Source of the DNA: UBA2330 sp035443185
GTDB taxonomy: Bacteria; Bacteroidota; Ignavibacteria; Tepidaquicellales; Tepidaquicellaceae
Length of the DNA stretch: 64,000 bases
Direction: 5' to 3'
Assembly (NCBI GenBank): GCA_035443185.1
Contig: DAORRV010000003.1
Location: forward strand, 1-64,000
The first letter of the stretch is position 1. Every line of letters begins with the position of its first letter. This document shows, piece by piece, positions 54,077-63,198 of the stretch. The position numbers were made by a program, and so were the translations under genes. A model generated the notes under the pieces. That model was not told the DNA's origin. It worked only from the letters and a program-made list of their open reading frames with translations, and did not search any database.

Positions 54077-55329
54077 TATTCTGTCTCTGTATAATTTAAT
54101 TTATACAAAAGACCATCTGCCTGTTTCCTTATAAGTCCTAAATTTTTTTCTGCAGATAATTCATATGCCTGCATATCGGAATTAAATTTAAACTTAATAA
54201 TATCTTCAGTTGATAATTTATTTAAGCAGTCAGCCATTGTTTCAGGTTTAAAATCATCAGCAATAACCCCAAGATCATACTTTCTCACCAATCGTTCCAT
54301 CTCAACTGATGGTCCAATTGCAATTCCTAATCTTGCCTGTATAAATTCAAAAAATTTATTTGGTAATGCATGTTTGTAATTAAAATTTACAGGCGGTAAA
54401 ATAAATATTCCAATATCATATTCATTTATTCTTTCAGGAATGTCTTTTGTTTTTACAGGATCAAGTAGTCTGACCTTTTTATTATTAGTCAGATCTTTTT
54501 TTAGATCTTCAAAATATTCTTTATCTGTAGGAATAAGCATTAAGTCCAGAGTAAATTTGCTGTCAGTATAGTTCATCATTTCAATCATAAGTTCAAGCTT
54601 TCTGGCTTTAATTGCCGCTCCGTGATGTATTAGTCTGATATTATTTTCATTAACATTTGAAGGTGTAAGTTCTTTATAGTCAGTTGCATTTGTCAGCAGT
54701 ACCGGATCAGTTTTGTAATTTTTTCTGAACTCATCTGCAATACCTTGTGAAACTGCAAAAGTCACATCAGCATTTTTCATATATTCACTACACAAATACT
54801 CTACATATTGCTGACTGTTTTTTTTCCATTCCTCACTATGTTCAAATTGCTTTGGATGATACTCATGCGAATCAAGTATTACTTTTGAATTCTCATCTGA
54901 TATTTTTAAAGCAAGAGGAAGTGTATCTATATCATTGGCAATTATAAGATCAAATTTCTCATTACTAAGATTTAGATTTTTCATGAATTCAATCTTATCA
55001 TTTGTCCAGTATCTCTTTTCATAATTCAATGATCTTTCAGCAGCCAAACTTTCTTTTCTTATCTGATTTTTTTTAAATCTTGAAATATTTTTTATAAATA
55101 ATGAAAATACTTTTCTTATTGGCTTTGGATATCCTTGATGAAAATTTGCAAGACTTTCATTTTTTGGATATATAGAAAAAAATCTTATGCCGTCAATGTC
55201 CGAAGGTTTATATCCACATGCAGTGATTGAATTTTTCTCCTTTAAAGCATTGATCTGTCTTAAAACTCTCGGATCTTTACTCAGATCACTGTATGAAAGT
55301 ATGAGAATTTTTCTGGAATGCTTTTTCAA
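54076..55329 (-). CDS. GT4-like glycosyltransferase
   Basis: 417-residue GT-B enzyme with ILILSYSDLSKDPRVLRQI (the S-x-DPRVLR N-terminus of this group), LIIANDIDTLPLALK, KVILDSHEYHPKQFE and HALPNKFFEFIQARLGIAIG in place of the classic E-x7-E motif. Start is TTG, 15 bp after the upstream stop. Sugar unknown. Confidence 0.8.
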   Translation of the reverse strand: MKKHSRKILILSYSDLSKDPRVLRQINALKEKNSITACGYKPSDIDGIRFFSIYPKNESLANFHQGYPKPIRKVFSLFIKNISRFKKNQIRKESLAAERSLNYEKRYWTNDKIEFMKNLNLSNEKFDLIIANDIDTLPLALKISDENSKVILDSHEYHPKQFEHSEEWKKNSQQYVEYLCSEYMKNADVTFAVSQGIADEFRKNYKTDPVLLTNATDYKELTPSNVNENNIRLIHHGAAIKARKLELMIEMMNYTDSKFTLDLMLIPTDKEYFEDLKKDLTNNKKVRLLDPVKTKDIPERINEYDIGIFILPPVNFNYKHALPNKFFEFIQARLGIAIGPSVEMERLVRKYDLGVIADDFKPETMADCLNKLSTEDIIKFKFNSDMQAYELSAEKNLGLIRKQADGLLYKLNYTETE

Positions 55330-55344
55330 AACAATTTAAAAATT

Positions 55345-56061
55345 TCATTCTGCATTTTTAATACAGGCGTAGTTAAATCTGGAGTCTACAAGAAGACCTG
55401 TTTTTACATTTTTCTGTGAACAGTTTTTTCTCAAAAATATTTCCCAACCCTCAGGACCCCAGTAATTAATATGACCTTTGTAAGTATCTGTCCTTCCATT
55501 AGGCGTTGTAATAAATAACAAAGAATTTTCATTCATCATCTTTTCAAGATTTGAAAGTGCATCTTCAGGATCTACAAGGTGTTCCAGTACTTCTGTGCAT
55601 AATACAATGTCATATTTTTTATCATGATCTTTATAAATATCATGCACCATAAATTCTCCTTCAGGTAAATTCTTTTTGGCAACTGCCAATGCCGCATCTG
55701 AAAAATCAATTCCATAAACTTTTTTCATTTTGTAATGATCAGATAAGTACATCAGAAGATGACCTGTACCACAACCTACATCCAATACTTCTTTATTATT
55801 CAGATCAATTTTATTTTCATTAAAATATTCAGTTATCTGTTTATAAAAATCAACTCTGACATCACTGATATAATTTTCTACATGTTCAGGATCTGAAAAA
55901 AAATCATTCATTCTTTCTGCAGTATTATGCTCAAAGGCAGATGTAACTTCAAAATTTTTAATCGGTTTGTATTCAGACTTTGGTTTTTTAACAACTTCTT
56001 TTTTAATCTTATAAAGTCCTATTCCAAACAAAGCAAAAAACCCCAGTACTATTTTTTTCAT
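55345..56061 (-). CDS. Membrane-anchored SAM-dependent methyltransferase
   Basis: 238-residue protein with a single N-terminal hydrophobic helix (residues 3-18, IVLGFFALFGIGLY) then a lysine-rich linker, which suggests an inner-membrane anchor. The catalytic domain has EVLDVGCGTGHLLMYL, VYGIDFSDAALAVAK, YDIVLCTEVLEHLVDP and SLLFITTPNGRTDTY. It sits directly beside the Wzt-type ATPase gene; in ABC-dependent O-antigens, a membrane-associated methyltransferase often caps the chain end that Wzt recognises. A terminal-capping role is therefore plausible. Confidence 0.78.
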   Translation of the reverse strand: MKKIVLGFFALFGIGLYKIKKEVVKKPKSEYKPIKNFEVTSAFEHNTAERMNDFFSDPEHVENYISDVRVDFYKQITEYFNENKIDLNNKEVLDVGCGTGHLLMYLSDHYKMKKVYGIDFSDAALAVAKKNLPEGEFMVHDIYKDHDKKYDIVLCTEVLEHLVDPEDALSNLEKMMNENSLLFITTPNGRTDTYKGHINYWGPEGWEIFLRKNCSQKNVKTGLLVDSRFNYACIKNAE

Positions 56062-56076
56062 TTAATTTTTAATTCC

Positions 56077-57360
56077 TTAATCATTTAAAGACCATTCATG
56101 CTCAAGCAATACACTTCTGTGAGTAGATGGTACAATTTTTCCGGTGTTATAAAAATCTCCGTCTTCAACAGTAATAGTAACAGCTTCCTGGATCCAGTCC
56201 TGTCTTGTACCATTTTGATACACTATTAAATTCAAAAGATATGAGCCGGATGTAATAGGAAGTTTATTCAGTACACATGTAAAATACCCTTCCTGCGAAA
56301 TTGAATCAAAACCTCTCGATGAAATATCATTTCCAAGTACAGTTACTAAAAAACCATCTGATCTTGACACCGCAATAGCAACAGTTATATTTCTAGGGTC
56401 TGGATTTTCAATACATTCATAATGTATTCTGAATTTTACTTTTTGTCCCGAAATTGCAATATCAATTTTCTCATTCCTGTCATTCATCATAGCAAAGTCT
56501 GTTAATCTCACTTTACCTTCTCCGGTTCTGTCTGTCCTTTTCGATAAATTGATCTCAGCTTTTTCCTTTCTTTCTAATATGTAATGTTGAATCCCTTCAT
56601 CCGATGGACCTTTTGGAAAATCAACCTGTCCGTTTTTTAAGACAATTACATTGTTGCATAGCTTTGACATGATTGCCATATTGTGACTTACAAATAAAAC
56701 TGTTCGTCCTTCGTTTTGAGAAACATTCTGCATTTTACCAAGACATTTTTTTTGAAATTCAGCATCACCTACTGCAAGGACTTCATCTACTATTAAAATC
56801 TCGGGATCCAGATGAGCTGCGACTGCAAATGCAAGCCTGACATACATTCCCGATGAGTACCTCTTTACAGGAGTATCAATGTAACTGCCAATGCCTGAGA
56901 ATTCCACTATCTCTTCAAACTTACTTTTGATCTCAGCTCTGGTCATTCCGAGAATTGATCCATTAAGAAAAATATTTTCTCTTCCAGTCAATTCCTGATG
57001 AAAACCTGTACCGACCTCAAGAAGCGATGCCACTCTTCCTTTTATTTTTATATTTCCTTTAGTTGGAGATGTCACTCTCGAAAGAATTTTCAGTAATGTT
57101 GATTTCCCCGCGCCATTTTTCCCTATAATACCAAGTATCTCTCCGTCTTTCACTTCAAAGTTTATATCTTTCAAAGCCCAGACATAATCCGAATTCCTTT
57201 TTACAGTTCTGTCATTTATTTCACCTAATTTTGAAAAAGGATCTTCCTTATTTGTTATCCTCGCGATAAATCTGTTTACATCCTGAACTATAGACTTGCT
57301 TGATACTATACCAAGTTTATATAATTTCGATATGTCTTCTACTTTTATTACTGTACTCAT
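56077..57360 (-). CDS. wzt: Polysaccharide ABC transporter ATP-binding protein with C-terminal carbohydrate-binding domain
   Basis: 427-residue Wzt-type ATPase. The nucleotide domain covers residues about 5-265: Walker A GKNGAGKST (80-88), signature RYSSGMYVRL and Walker B ILIVDEVLAVGD. Residues about 275-427 form a separate beta-rich domain (VRLTDFAMMNDRNEKI, SQEGYFTCVLNKLPI), as in Wzt proteins that recognise the capped end of the polymer before export. The Wzm permease that it needs is not in this window. It overlaps the SDR gene upstream by 4 bp. Confidence 0.9.
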   Translation of the reverse strand: MSTVIKVEDISKLYKLGIVSSKSIVQDVNRFIARITNKEDPFSKLGEINDRTVKRNSDYVWALKDINFEVKDGEILGIIGKNGAGKSTLLKILSRVTSPTKGNIKIKGRVASLLEVGTGFHQELTGRENIFLNGSILGMTRAEIKSKFEEIVEFSGIGSYIDTPVKRYSSGMYVRLAFAVAAHLDPEILIVDEVLAVGDAEFQKKCLGKMQNVSQNEGRTVLFVSHNMAIMSKLCNNVIVLKNGQVDFPKGPSDEGIQHYILERKEKAEINLSKRTDRTGEGKVRLTDFAMMNDRNEKIDIAISGQKVKFRIHYECIENPDPRNITVAIAVSRSDGFLVTVLGNDISSRGFDSISQEGYFTCVLNKLPITSGSYLLNLIVYQNGTRQDWIQEAVTITVEDGDFYNTGKIVPSTHRSVLLEHEWSLND

Positions 57361-58376
57361 AATGTTGGCAATTTATTTGAAGCAGATATTTCTGAATAAT
57401 GCAAATAATAATTTATCATGTTAGAAAGACTATCCTCAAGTGAGATCTCATTTTCCCAACCGATCTCAGATTTAATTTTTTTATTTGAACCTATAATTAC
57501 CGAATTATCCTTTGGTCTTCTTAGACTTATGTCTTCTTTGATTGTAATATTTAAATTTAATATATCACTCATTATATTTATAATATTCTGAAGCGATATT
57601 CCGTAACCACTGCAAACATTGTATATTTCACCTTTCCTGCCTTCCTGAAACAGAAGGTAATATGCTCGGACTACATCCCTTACATCAATGAAATCTCTGA
57701 CAATTGAAACGTCACCTGCAATTACAAAATCTCCATTGCTGTGAAATTTAAGTTCAACTAGCTGCTTTGTAAATGAAGCAACAGCAAAGTTTTCTCCCTG
57801 ACCCGCGCCAATATGATTAAATGATCTGGTCAGTATAATGTCAAGTCCGTGAACTTCTACATATAATTTTGCAAGCATCTCCTGTGACAATCTGGCTATG
57901 CCAAATGGACTGGATGGATTTGGAATCTTCTCTTCTACTAGCGGCAGATCTGAGATTTTTACATCTCCATATTCTTCAGATGAGCCTACCAAAATAATTC
58001 TGCACATACTTCTTATTGTCTTTACCACCTCAAGAAGATTTAAAAATATATTTAAATTATTCTGGAAACTGTTTGCCGGATTTTCCCAACTTCCGGCTAC
58101 ACTGCTATACGAAGCAAGGTGCAGTATATAATCCGGCTGAAAATCATAAACAAGTTTGCACAGTTTTTCTCTTTCCCGTAGATCAGTCTTTTGAAAATTT
58201 ATTTTTAAATTATTATAAAATTCATATTCAAAGTCAGGAATTTTTATATCAATCCCCAGTATTTCAAAATCTTCATTTTTGGAATTCAAATACTCAATAA
58301 AATTTCTGCTGACAAACCCTGAAAATCCGGTAATCAGATATCTTTTTGACCGATAATTATTTTTTCTTTCGGGCAA
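57357..58376 (-). CDS. SDR of the GDP-mannose dehydratase/reductase group with altered active-site residues
   Basis: 339-residue extended SDR. KRYLITGFSGFVSRNFIEYL, VGSSEEYGDV, LTRSFNHIGAGQGENF and the VRDFIDVRDVVRAYYLL segment place it near GDP-6-deoxy-mannose reductase (Rmd) and GDP-mannose 4,6-dehydratase. Three key positions are unusual: Ser23 instead of the third Gly of G-x2-G-x2-G, Phe158 instead of catalytic Tyr, and Arg162 instead of Lys (PSSPFGIAR). Sequence reading at these codons is unambiguous. It may be inactive, or belong to a variant subgroup with different chemistry. TTG start. Confidence 0.78.
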   Translation of the reverse strand: MPERKNNYRSKRYLITGFSGFVSRNFIEYLNSKNEDFEILGIDIKIPDFEYEFYNNLKINFQKTDLREREKLCKLVYDFQPDYILHLASYSSVAGSWENPANSFQNNLNIFLNLLEVVKTIRSMCRIILVGSSEEYGDVKISDLPLVEEKIPNPSSPFGIARLSQEMLAKLYVEVHGLDIILTRSFNHIGAGQGENFAVASFTKQLVELKFHSNGDFVIAGDVSIVRDFIDVRDVVRAYYLLFQEGRKGEIYNVCSGYGISLQNIINIMSDILNLNITIKEDISLRRPKDNSVIIGSNKKIKSEIGWENEISLEDSLSNMINYYLHYSEISASNKLPTL

Positions 58377-58383
58377 TATTTTA

Positions 58384-59667
58384 CTATTTTAAATATATTT
58401 TCAAAAGTCCTTTTTCATGTAATCTTCTTGCTGCTTCTTCAATAACGTTAAATTTTAACCCGCTCCTGATACTGATTGAAATCAAATCATTTGCTCCATC
58501 AGATAAATTAAGTACCCACATCATTGCATTTACAAATTCTGTTGTTGCTTTCTGTGAGCCAAGTGTAGGATACAATCCTCTTTTTCCAAGCTGCGGTTCA
58601 CAATATGGTTTTGTATTCAAATAATATCTGTTGCCTTCAAGTACATATAAAATTTCCATGTACATATTGACTGACTTTTCAATTTTGTCAAAAGAAATGA
58701 AATCTTTATTATCCGAAGAAGTATGATACTCTTTGTATTTTCCATATCGGGTTCGCATCAAAGATCCTACAGGTAAATCAAATCCCGGTGAGCAGTATTG
58801 CCTTTCATCACTTCCTGTTGGAAAAAAATCTTCAATCAAATATTTTTTTTCATTCTGACTCAATGTAAGCTCTGCAGCTCTGTCAGCAAGTGTATTTCCT
58901 GCTCTGCTTTTTTTATAAGTGAAATTTCCTTTATCACCAATACACGTAAGTACATATCCTGCCTGAAGTTTTTTCTTAAGTTCGTTTCCATATTTTGATA
59001 AATACCAGATCGGACCTATCGTTTCGGGTAAGAATAAAAATCTATATGTATATCTTCTGTCCTTCTTCTTTTTTAATTCTTTAAAAAGAAAAGCTGAAAC
59101 TAAGGGTCCTGATAATTCATTATTAGCCATTGATGGATGACAAATATAAGTCGATAGCAGTATTTCTTTTTTGGATTGACCGGGTATTACAGCTTCTCCC
59201 ACAGTCATAGAACCTTTTGGATCTTTCTTCACATCAATAAAAACTTCATACTCACCTTTCTTCAATCCTTTGAATTGTTTATGTGTCAGACAAAAACCCC
59301 ATCGGGAACTGTAGTACGAAGTCAGATATGGAATTACATTCGGCTGATCAGGCAAAGTATGTAAATGATTTTTAAGTTCATCTAAATTTAATTTCCCATT
59401 AAACTTTTCTGAATATCCAAGTAAATGAAGATTGTTTTTTTTGAAATCAATAATCTTCTTTCCGTTACTGTCCTTTATCCATGCATCTTTGACATTCCAT
59501 TCAGGTGGTACATTCCAGTCAAAACATTTTGTGCCTGAAGGAACTTCAGTTACTTTAATATCTGCTATTTCAGATAAAATTTTTAAAGTCTCCCTGTTTC
59601 CGTCACCAGTCAGACTTCTGCATATCGGCCAGAGTCTGTCAAAATATTTTTCTATTTCCTTTTTCAA
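58384..59667 (-). CDS. DUF4910 / M28-like aminopeptidase-fold protein
   Basis: 427-residue protein of the DUF4910 group that recurs in O-antigen and phosphonate loci. The N-terminus YFDRLWPICRSLTGDGNRET is the group's signature. Zinc-peptidase-like residues are in STYICHPSMANNELSG, RFLFLPETIGPIWY, GSDERQYCSPGFDLP and KEYHTSSDN. The C-terminal 80 residues (NTKPYCEPQLGKRGLYPTLG onward) may be a winged-helix. Cytoplasmic, no signal peptide. A hydrolase or deacylase acting on a glycan precursor is a fair guess; no reaction is established from sequence. TTG start, next gene 7 bp downstream. Confidence 0.75.
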   Translation of the reverse strand: MKKEIEKYFDRLWPICRSLTGDGNRETLKILSEIADIKVTEVPSGTKCFDWNVPPEWNVKDAWIKDSNGKKIIDFKKNNLHLLGYSEKFNGKLNLDELKNHLHTLPDQPNVIPYLTSYYSSRWGFCLTHKQFKGLKKGEYEVFIDVKKDPKGSMTVGEAVIPGQSKKEILLSTYICHPSMANNELSGPLVSAFLFKELKKKKDRRYTYRFLFLPETIGPIWYLSKYGNELKKKLQAGYVLTCIGDKGNFTYKKSRAGNTLADRAAELTLSQNEKKYLIEDFFPTGSDERQYCSPGFDLPVGSLMRTRYGKYKEYHTSSDNKDFISFDKIEKSVNMYMEILYVLEGNRYYLNTKPYCEPQLGKRGLYPTLGSQKATTEFVNAMMWVLNLSDGANDLISISIRSGLKFNVIEEAARRLHEKGLLKIYLK

Positions 59668-59730
59668 ACTTATATTAAAAACTATTTAATTTTATTTTCA
59701 TTATCTTTTAAAAATATCTGCAGGGTATTT

Positions 59731-60930
59731 TCAGTTTAAATCAAGCAGCTCAAGTATTTTTTCAGCAGCGGTATCAGCAGCTCTGCCCGGATTGTAAGTC
59801 AGCTTTTTTGCAAGCTCTTTTCTTTTATTCGAAAGTTCAAATGGATCTTTTAATGCTCTGTCAACTGCCATTTGAAGTTCTGAAACATTTTCAATAACAA
59901 TACCTGTATGTCTTCCAGCATTTGCTTTAGGATCATTTTTAACAAACTCTGCAGTTGTATTTCCAAATCCGCTATAAGTTTTTTCAATCGTTCTCTCAAA
60001 AAATTCAGGACAATCAATATATATCACCGGCTTGTCGAGCAAAATAAACTCCAGCGCAACACTGCTCAGATCAGTAACCATCACGTCTGCTGCTGCAAGT
60101 AAGGGGTCAGCTTTTCCTGTTGTCACATTCTTGAAATTTTCATTCGAATCAAATTTTTCCAGCCGCTCTTTCCAGTTGATTCCTCCTGTATAAAATTCGT
60201 AGTTTGGTCCGTCTGCAGGACAATAACTTATTGGGTGAAGTTTTACAATCACATTTACATTGTTGATTTTCAATAACTCTTCAATTACATTTTCACCTTT
60301 CATCCTTAGTGAAAGACCTTCATCCCATGAAGGTGCATAAAGAATAGTTTTTCTATTCGGATCCAGACCAAGGTCATTCAAAACATTTTCCCGATTAAAA
60401 GCTCCGTTCAAAAGTTGGTCAGATTTTGCATATCCAATATCAAATAATTTGATATTCATTTCTTCAAGCGAATAATCTCTTATCGTATTTTCTGTTTGTT
60501 CTCTGTGCAAAGGACTTGTAAGAAAATGTATATCAAAATTTTTAAAATCATTTTTCATGTATGACTGATACTTCACCGGCTGATTATGGTTTATATGTAT
60601 CCTCAAAGTTCTTTCATTCCCAATACCATATATGTGTGGTGATAAAAAAATATCTGCTTCAGACAATTCAGAATTGAATTTCACATGATATTGCTTATTC
60701 AGAGGAATTTCAAAAACATTAAGTTCCTCAGCACCCGGATAAAAAGTTGAGATATAAAAAGAAATTAGATTAGTTTTTTTTTTCAATGATTCATAGATCG
60801 GAAAGATATACGGGATAAAGGAAAGTTCTTCAATATCTAATATTAATATCTTTTTCCCTTTTACTTTATCAAAGACCATACCTGATTTTATTTTGAACCG
60901 GCTTGTCCCTTTTCCATTACCTTTATTCAC
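59731..60930 (-). CDS. TagB/TagF-like CDP-alcohol phosphotransferase
   Basis: 399-residue GT-B protein of the CDP-glycerol glycerophosphotransferase family. Key motifs: KTILYAPSWDEGLSLRM, VNVIVKLHPISY and MVTDLSSVALEFILLDKPVIY, which contain the His-Pro and Asp/Ser-Ser residues that bind the CDP-donor. In teichoic acid synthesis such enzymes move glycerol phosphate from CDP-glycerol to a growing chain. Here it directly follows a phosphonate pathway, so a CMP-activated phosphonate is a candidate donor. GTG start overlaps the upstream TAG; ATG at residue 18 is an alternative. No transmembrane helix; peripheral membrane binding through the basic N-terminus is likely. Confidence 0.84.
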   Translation of the reverse strand: MNKGNGKGTSRFKIKSGMVFDKVKGKKILILDIEELSFIPYIFPIYESLKKKTNLISFYISTFYPGAEELNVFEIPLNKQYHVKFNSELSEADIFLSPHIYGIGNERTLRIHINHNQPVKYQSYMKNDFKNFDIHFLTSPLHREQTENTIRDYSLEEMNIKLFDIGYAKSDQLLNGAFNRENVLNDLGLDPNRKTILYAPSWDEGLSLRMKGENVIEELLKINNVNVIVKLHPISYCPADGPNYEFYTGGINWKERLEKFDSNENFKNVTTGKADPLLAAADVMVTDLSSVALEFILLDKPVIYIDCPEFFERTIEKTYSGFGNTTAEFVKNDPKANAGRHTGIVIENVSELQMAVDRALKDPFELSNKRKELAKKLTYNPGRAADTAAEKILELLDLN

Positions 60931-62066
60931 TAAAGAATATCAGATAAGATTTTTTCTAAATCGGACTCTGATATTTTTCTTGGATTATTTTTTAATCTTT
61001 CTGTATTCACATTCTTAGAAATGATATTTATATCCTCAGAAGATTTGATCCCCAGGTCAGTCAGATTTATTTTCAAACCAAGACTGTCAATAAATTCGAT
61101 CAAAAACTTTTTAGCATCAGAATTACTTTTAAATCCAAGAATTTTTGAAAGTTCATCCATTAGCACTTTATGTTCTTCCTTATTAATACCTTCAGAAATA
61201 TTTTCATCATTTAAATTATAATTGAATTCCAAAAACCCTGGCAGCGTTACACAAACCGCCTGTCCGTGAGGAATTCCGTATTCTGAAGTCAGTGTATATG
61301 AAACAGCATGCGGCGCAGTTGTCTTTGAAATGTTGATCGCCCTACCTGCCAGATTTGATGCCATACACATATTAAACCTTGCACTTTCGTGCGGATCTTT
61401 TACACATTTCTTCAGATTTTTCAAAATTAAAATTATAGATTCCTTAGAATATTCACGAGACTCTTTAGTGGAATTTACTGACCAGAAAGATTCTACTGCC
61501 TGACAAAATGCATCAATACCTGATATAGCAGTCTGTCTGCTGTCAAGGCTGTATGTAAGTTCCGGATCGACAATTGCAATATCAGGAAGTATAAATTCGT
61601 CTGCCATTGAATATTTATCAATACCTGAATACACTACTGCAAAATGTGTAGACTCACTTCCGGATCCTGCTGTTGTTGGAATAGCAATTAAGTCTTTACC
61701 CTTGATTGAAATATTTTTCTTACCCATAATCAGATCTTCAGCAGTTTCAGAATGAGTGGATAGAATATTAATTGATTTAGCAATATCTATAACATTTCCA
61801 CCACCTACTGCAATTACTATATCAGAATCAGATTCATTAAATAATTCTATCCCTTTTTTTACATTTTCAATTTCCGGAATTTCACCAACTTCATCAAAGT
61901 GTACTGTCTCAAAATTTCTGTCAAGTATTTTTAGTTTTCTCTCCGCTCCTGAAATTGAATATGAATTTTTTCCAGTGACAAGAAATATCCTTTTTACAAT
62001 CTGAATATCAATCAGATCAGTTAACTTTTTAATACTGCCATTTTCTATAATTACTTTTTGTGTCAT
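60930..62066 (-). CDS. Iron-containing alcohol dehydrogenase, probable phosphonoacetaldehyde reductase
   Basis: 378-residue group III dehydrogenase. NAD-binding AVGGGNVIDIAKS near residue 86, PTTAGSGSE at 130, and metal ligands Asp184, His253 (APHAVSY) and His267 (GIPHGQA). The usual second ligand His is Gln188 (DAFCQAVESFWSVNST), which I believe is shared by phosphonate-associated members. The gene follows phosphonopyruvate decarboxylase by one base, so reduction of phosphonoacetaldehyde to 2-hydroxyethylphosphonate is the expected reaction. Confidence 0.84.
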   Translation of the reverse strand: MTQKVIIENGSIKKLTDLIDIQIVKRIFLVTGKNSYSISGAERKLKILDRNFETVHFDEVGEIPEIENVKKGIELFNESDSDIVIAVGGGNVIDIAKSINILSTHSETAEDLIMGKKNISIKGKDLIAIPTTAGSGSESTHFAVVYSGIDKYSMADEFILPDIAIVDPELTYSLDSRQTAISGIDAFCQAVESFWSVNSTKESREYSKESIILILKNLKKCVKDPHESARFNMCMASNLAGRAINISKTTAPHAVSYTLTSEYGIPHGQAVCVTLPGFLEFNYNLNDENISEGINKEEHKVLMDELSKILGFKSNSDAKKFLIEFIDSLGLKINLTDLGIKSSEDINIISKNVNTERLKNNPRKISESDLEKILSDIL

Positions 62067-62067
62067 A

Positions 62068-63195
62068 CTAAAGCTGATTCAGAAACTTCATGAAATCATT
62101 TCTATTTTCCATTGGCGATGATGAAGGTCTACCAAGATCTGATCTTGAATTTTTATTTATTCTGATCTCAAGAAGTGAAGGACCGAAAGAATTTTTTAGT
62201 ACGTTAAAATCATTTTTTATTTGTTCCCTTGTTTCTGCAAGCAAAGTAGTTTTATAGCCGCAGGCTTTTGCAATTTCTGTAAAACTTATCTTAAACCCTG
62301 CTGTTGGCTGTCCACCAACAGATTCATGCGCTCCGTTATTTAGAATTATGTGTTTCAGATTTTCAGGTGCTTCAGATCCTATGAGAGCTAATGATCCCAT
62401 ATGCATTAATACCGCTCCGTCTCCGTCGAGTATAAATACATTATTATTTTTTTTATTTAAAGAAATTCCTAATGCTATTTGTGAACTGTGTCCCATCGAT
62501 CCGACTGTAAGAAAATCATTTTGATGACCAAAGATTTTTTCATCTCTGAATTCATACAGCTCACGTGAAGTCTTCCCCGTTGTAGAAATTATTATGTCAT
62601 CTTCATTTGTAAGTCCGGCAATTAATTTAATTGCTTCCTCTCTGCTAACAGGATAATTATTTTCGACATTATTTTCTGATTTATAACTTTCAAAAAATCC
62701 TTCCGATATCAGCATTGCTGCAGGACAGTTATTTGATATTGAAATTTCGTACAATTCTTTAATATCTTTTTTCACTTCGTTATTTTCAGAACTAAAAATT
62801 CTGAAAGGTATCTCCAGACTTTTCAGCAATTCGATCATCACCCTTCCCTGCTTTATATGTTGAGGCTCATCCTTCTTTCCGGGCTCGCCTCTCCAACCGA
62901 TCATTAACATTACAGGAATTCCATAAACCTCAGTATCAGAAAGTGACAGCAAAGGATTTATTGCATTACCGAATCCGGAATTCTGCATGTAAACTAGACC
63001 CGGGTTTCCTGTGGAAAGATAATGCCCTGCTGCCAGTGCGACAGCAGATCCTTCGTTTGTACTAATGATATGATTTTCAGGAGATACATTATCATTTACA
63101 AAAGAACAGAAGTTCTTAAGAAGTGAATCCGGAACTCCTGTATAAAAATGTATTTTGTTTTCAGAAAGTAACTTGAAAAAATCTGCCGGCTTCAA
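62068..63195 (-). CDS. ppd: Phosphonopyruvate decarboxylase
   Basis: 375-residue thiamine-diphosphate enzyme that converts phosphonopyruvate to phosphonoacetaldehyde and CO2. Signature blocks are FYTGVPDSLLKNFC, STNEGSAVALAAGHYL (Glu48 for cofactor activation), VYMQNSGFGNAINPL, IGWRGEPGKKDEPQH and the ThDP motif LDGDGAVLMHMGS with LNN near 285. Length matches known Ppd enzymes. TTG start after TAATAA of pepM. It makes the pathway irreversible by pulling the unfavourable PEP mutase step. Confidence 0.93.
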   Translation of the reverse strand: MKPADFFKLLSENKIHFYTGVPDSLLKNFCSFVNDNVSPENHIISTNEGSAVALAAGHYLSTGNPGLVYMQNSGFGNAINPLLSLSDTEVYGIPVMLMIGWRGEPGKKDEPQHIKQGRVMIELLKSLEIPFRIFSSENNEVKKDIKELYEISISNNCPAAMLISEGFFESYKSENNVENNYPVSREEAIKLIAGLTNEDDIIISTTGKTSRELYEFRDEKIFGHQNDFLTVGSMGHSSQIALGISLNKKNNNVFILDGDGAVLMHMGSLALIGSEAPENLKHIILNNGAHESVGGQPTAGFKISFTEIAKACGYKTTLLAETREQIKNDFNVLKNSFGPSLLEIRINKNSRSDLGRPSSSPMENRNDFMKFLNQL

Positions 63196-63198
63196 TTA

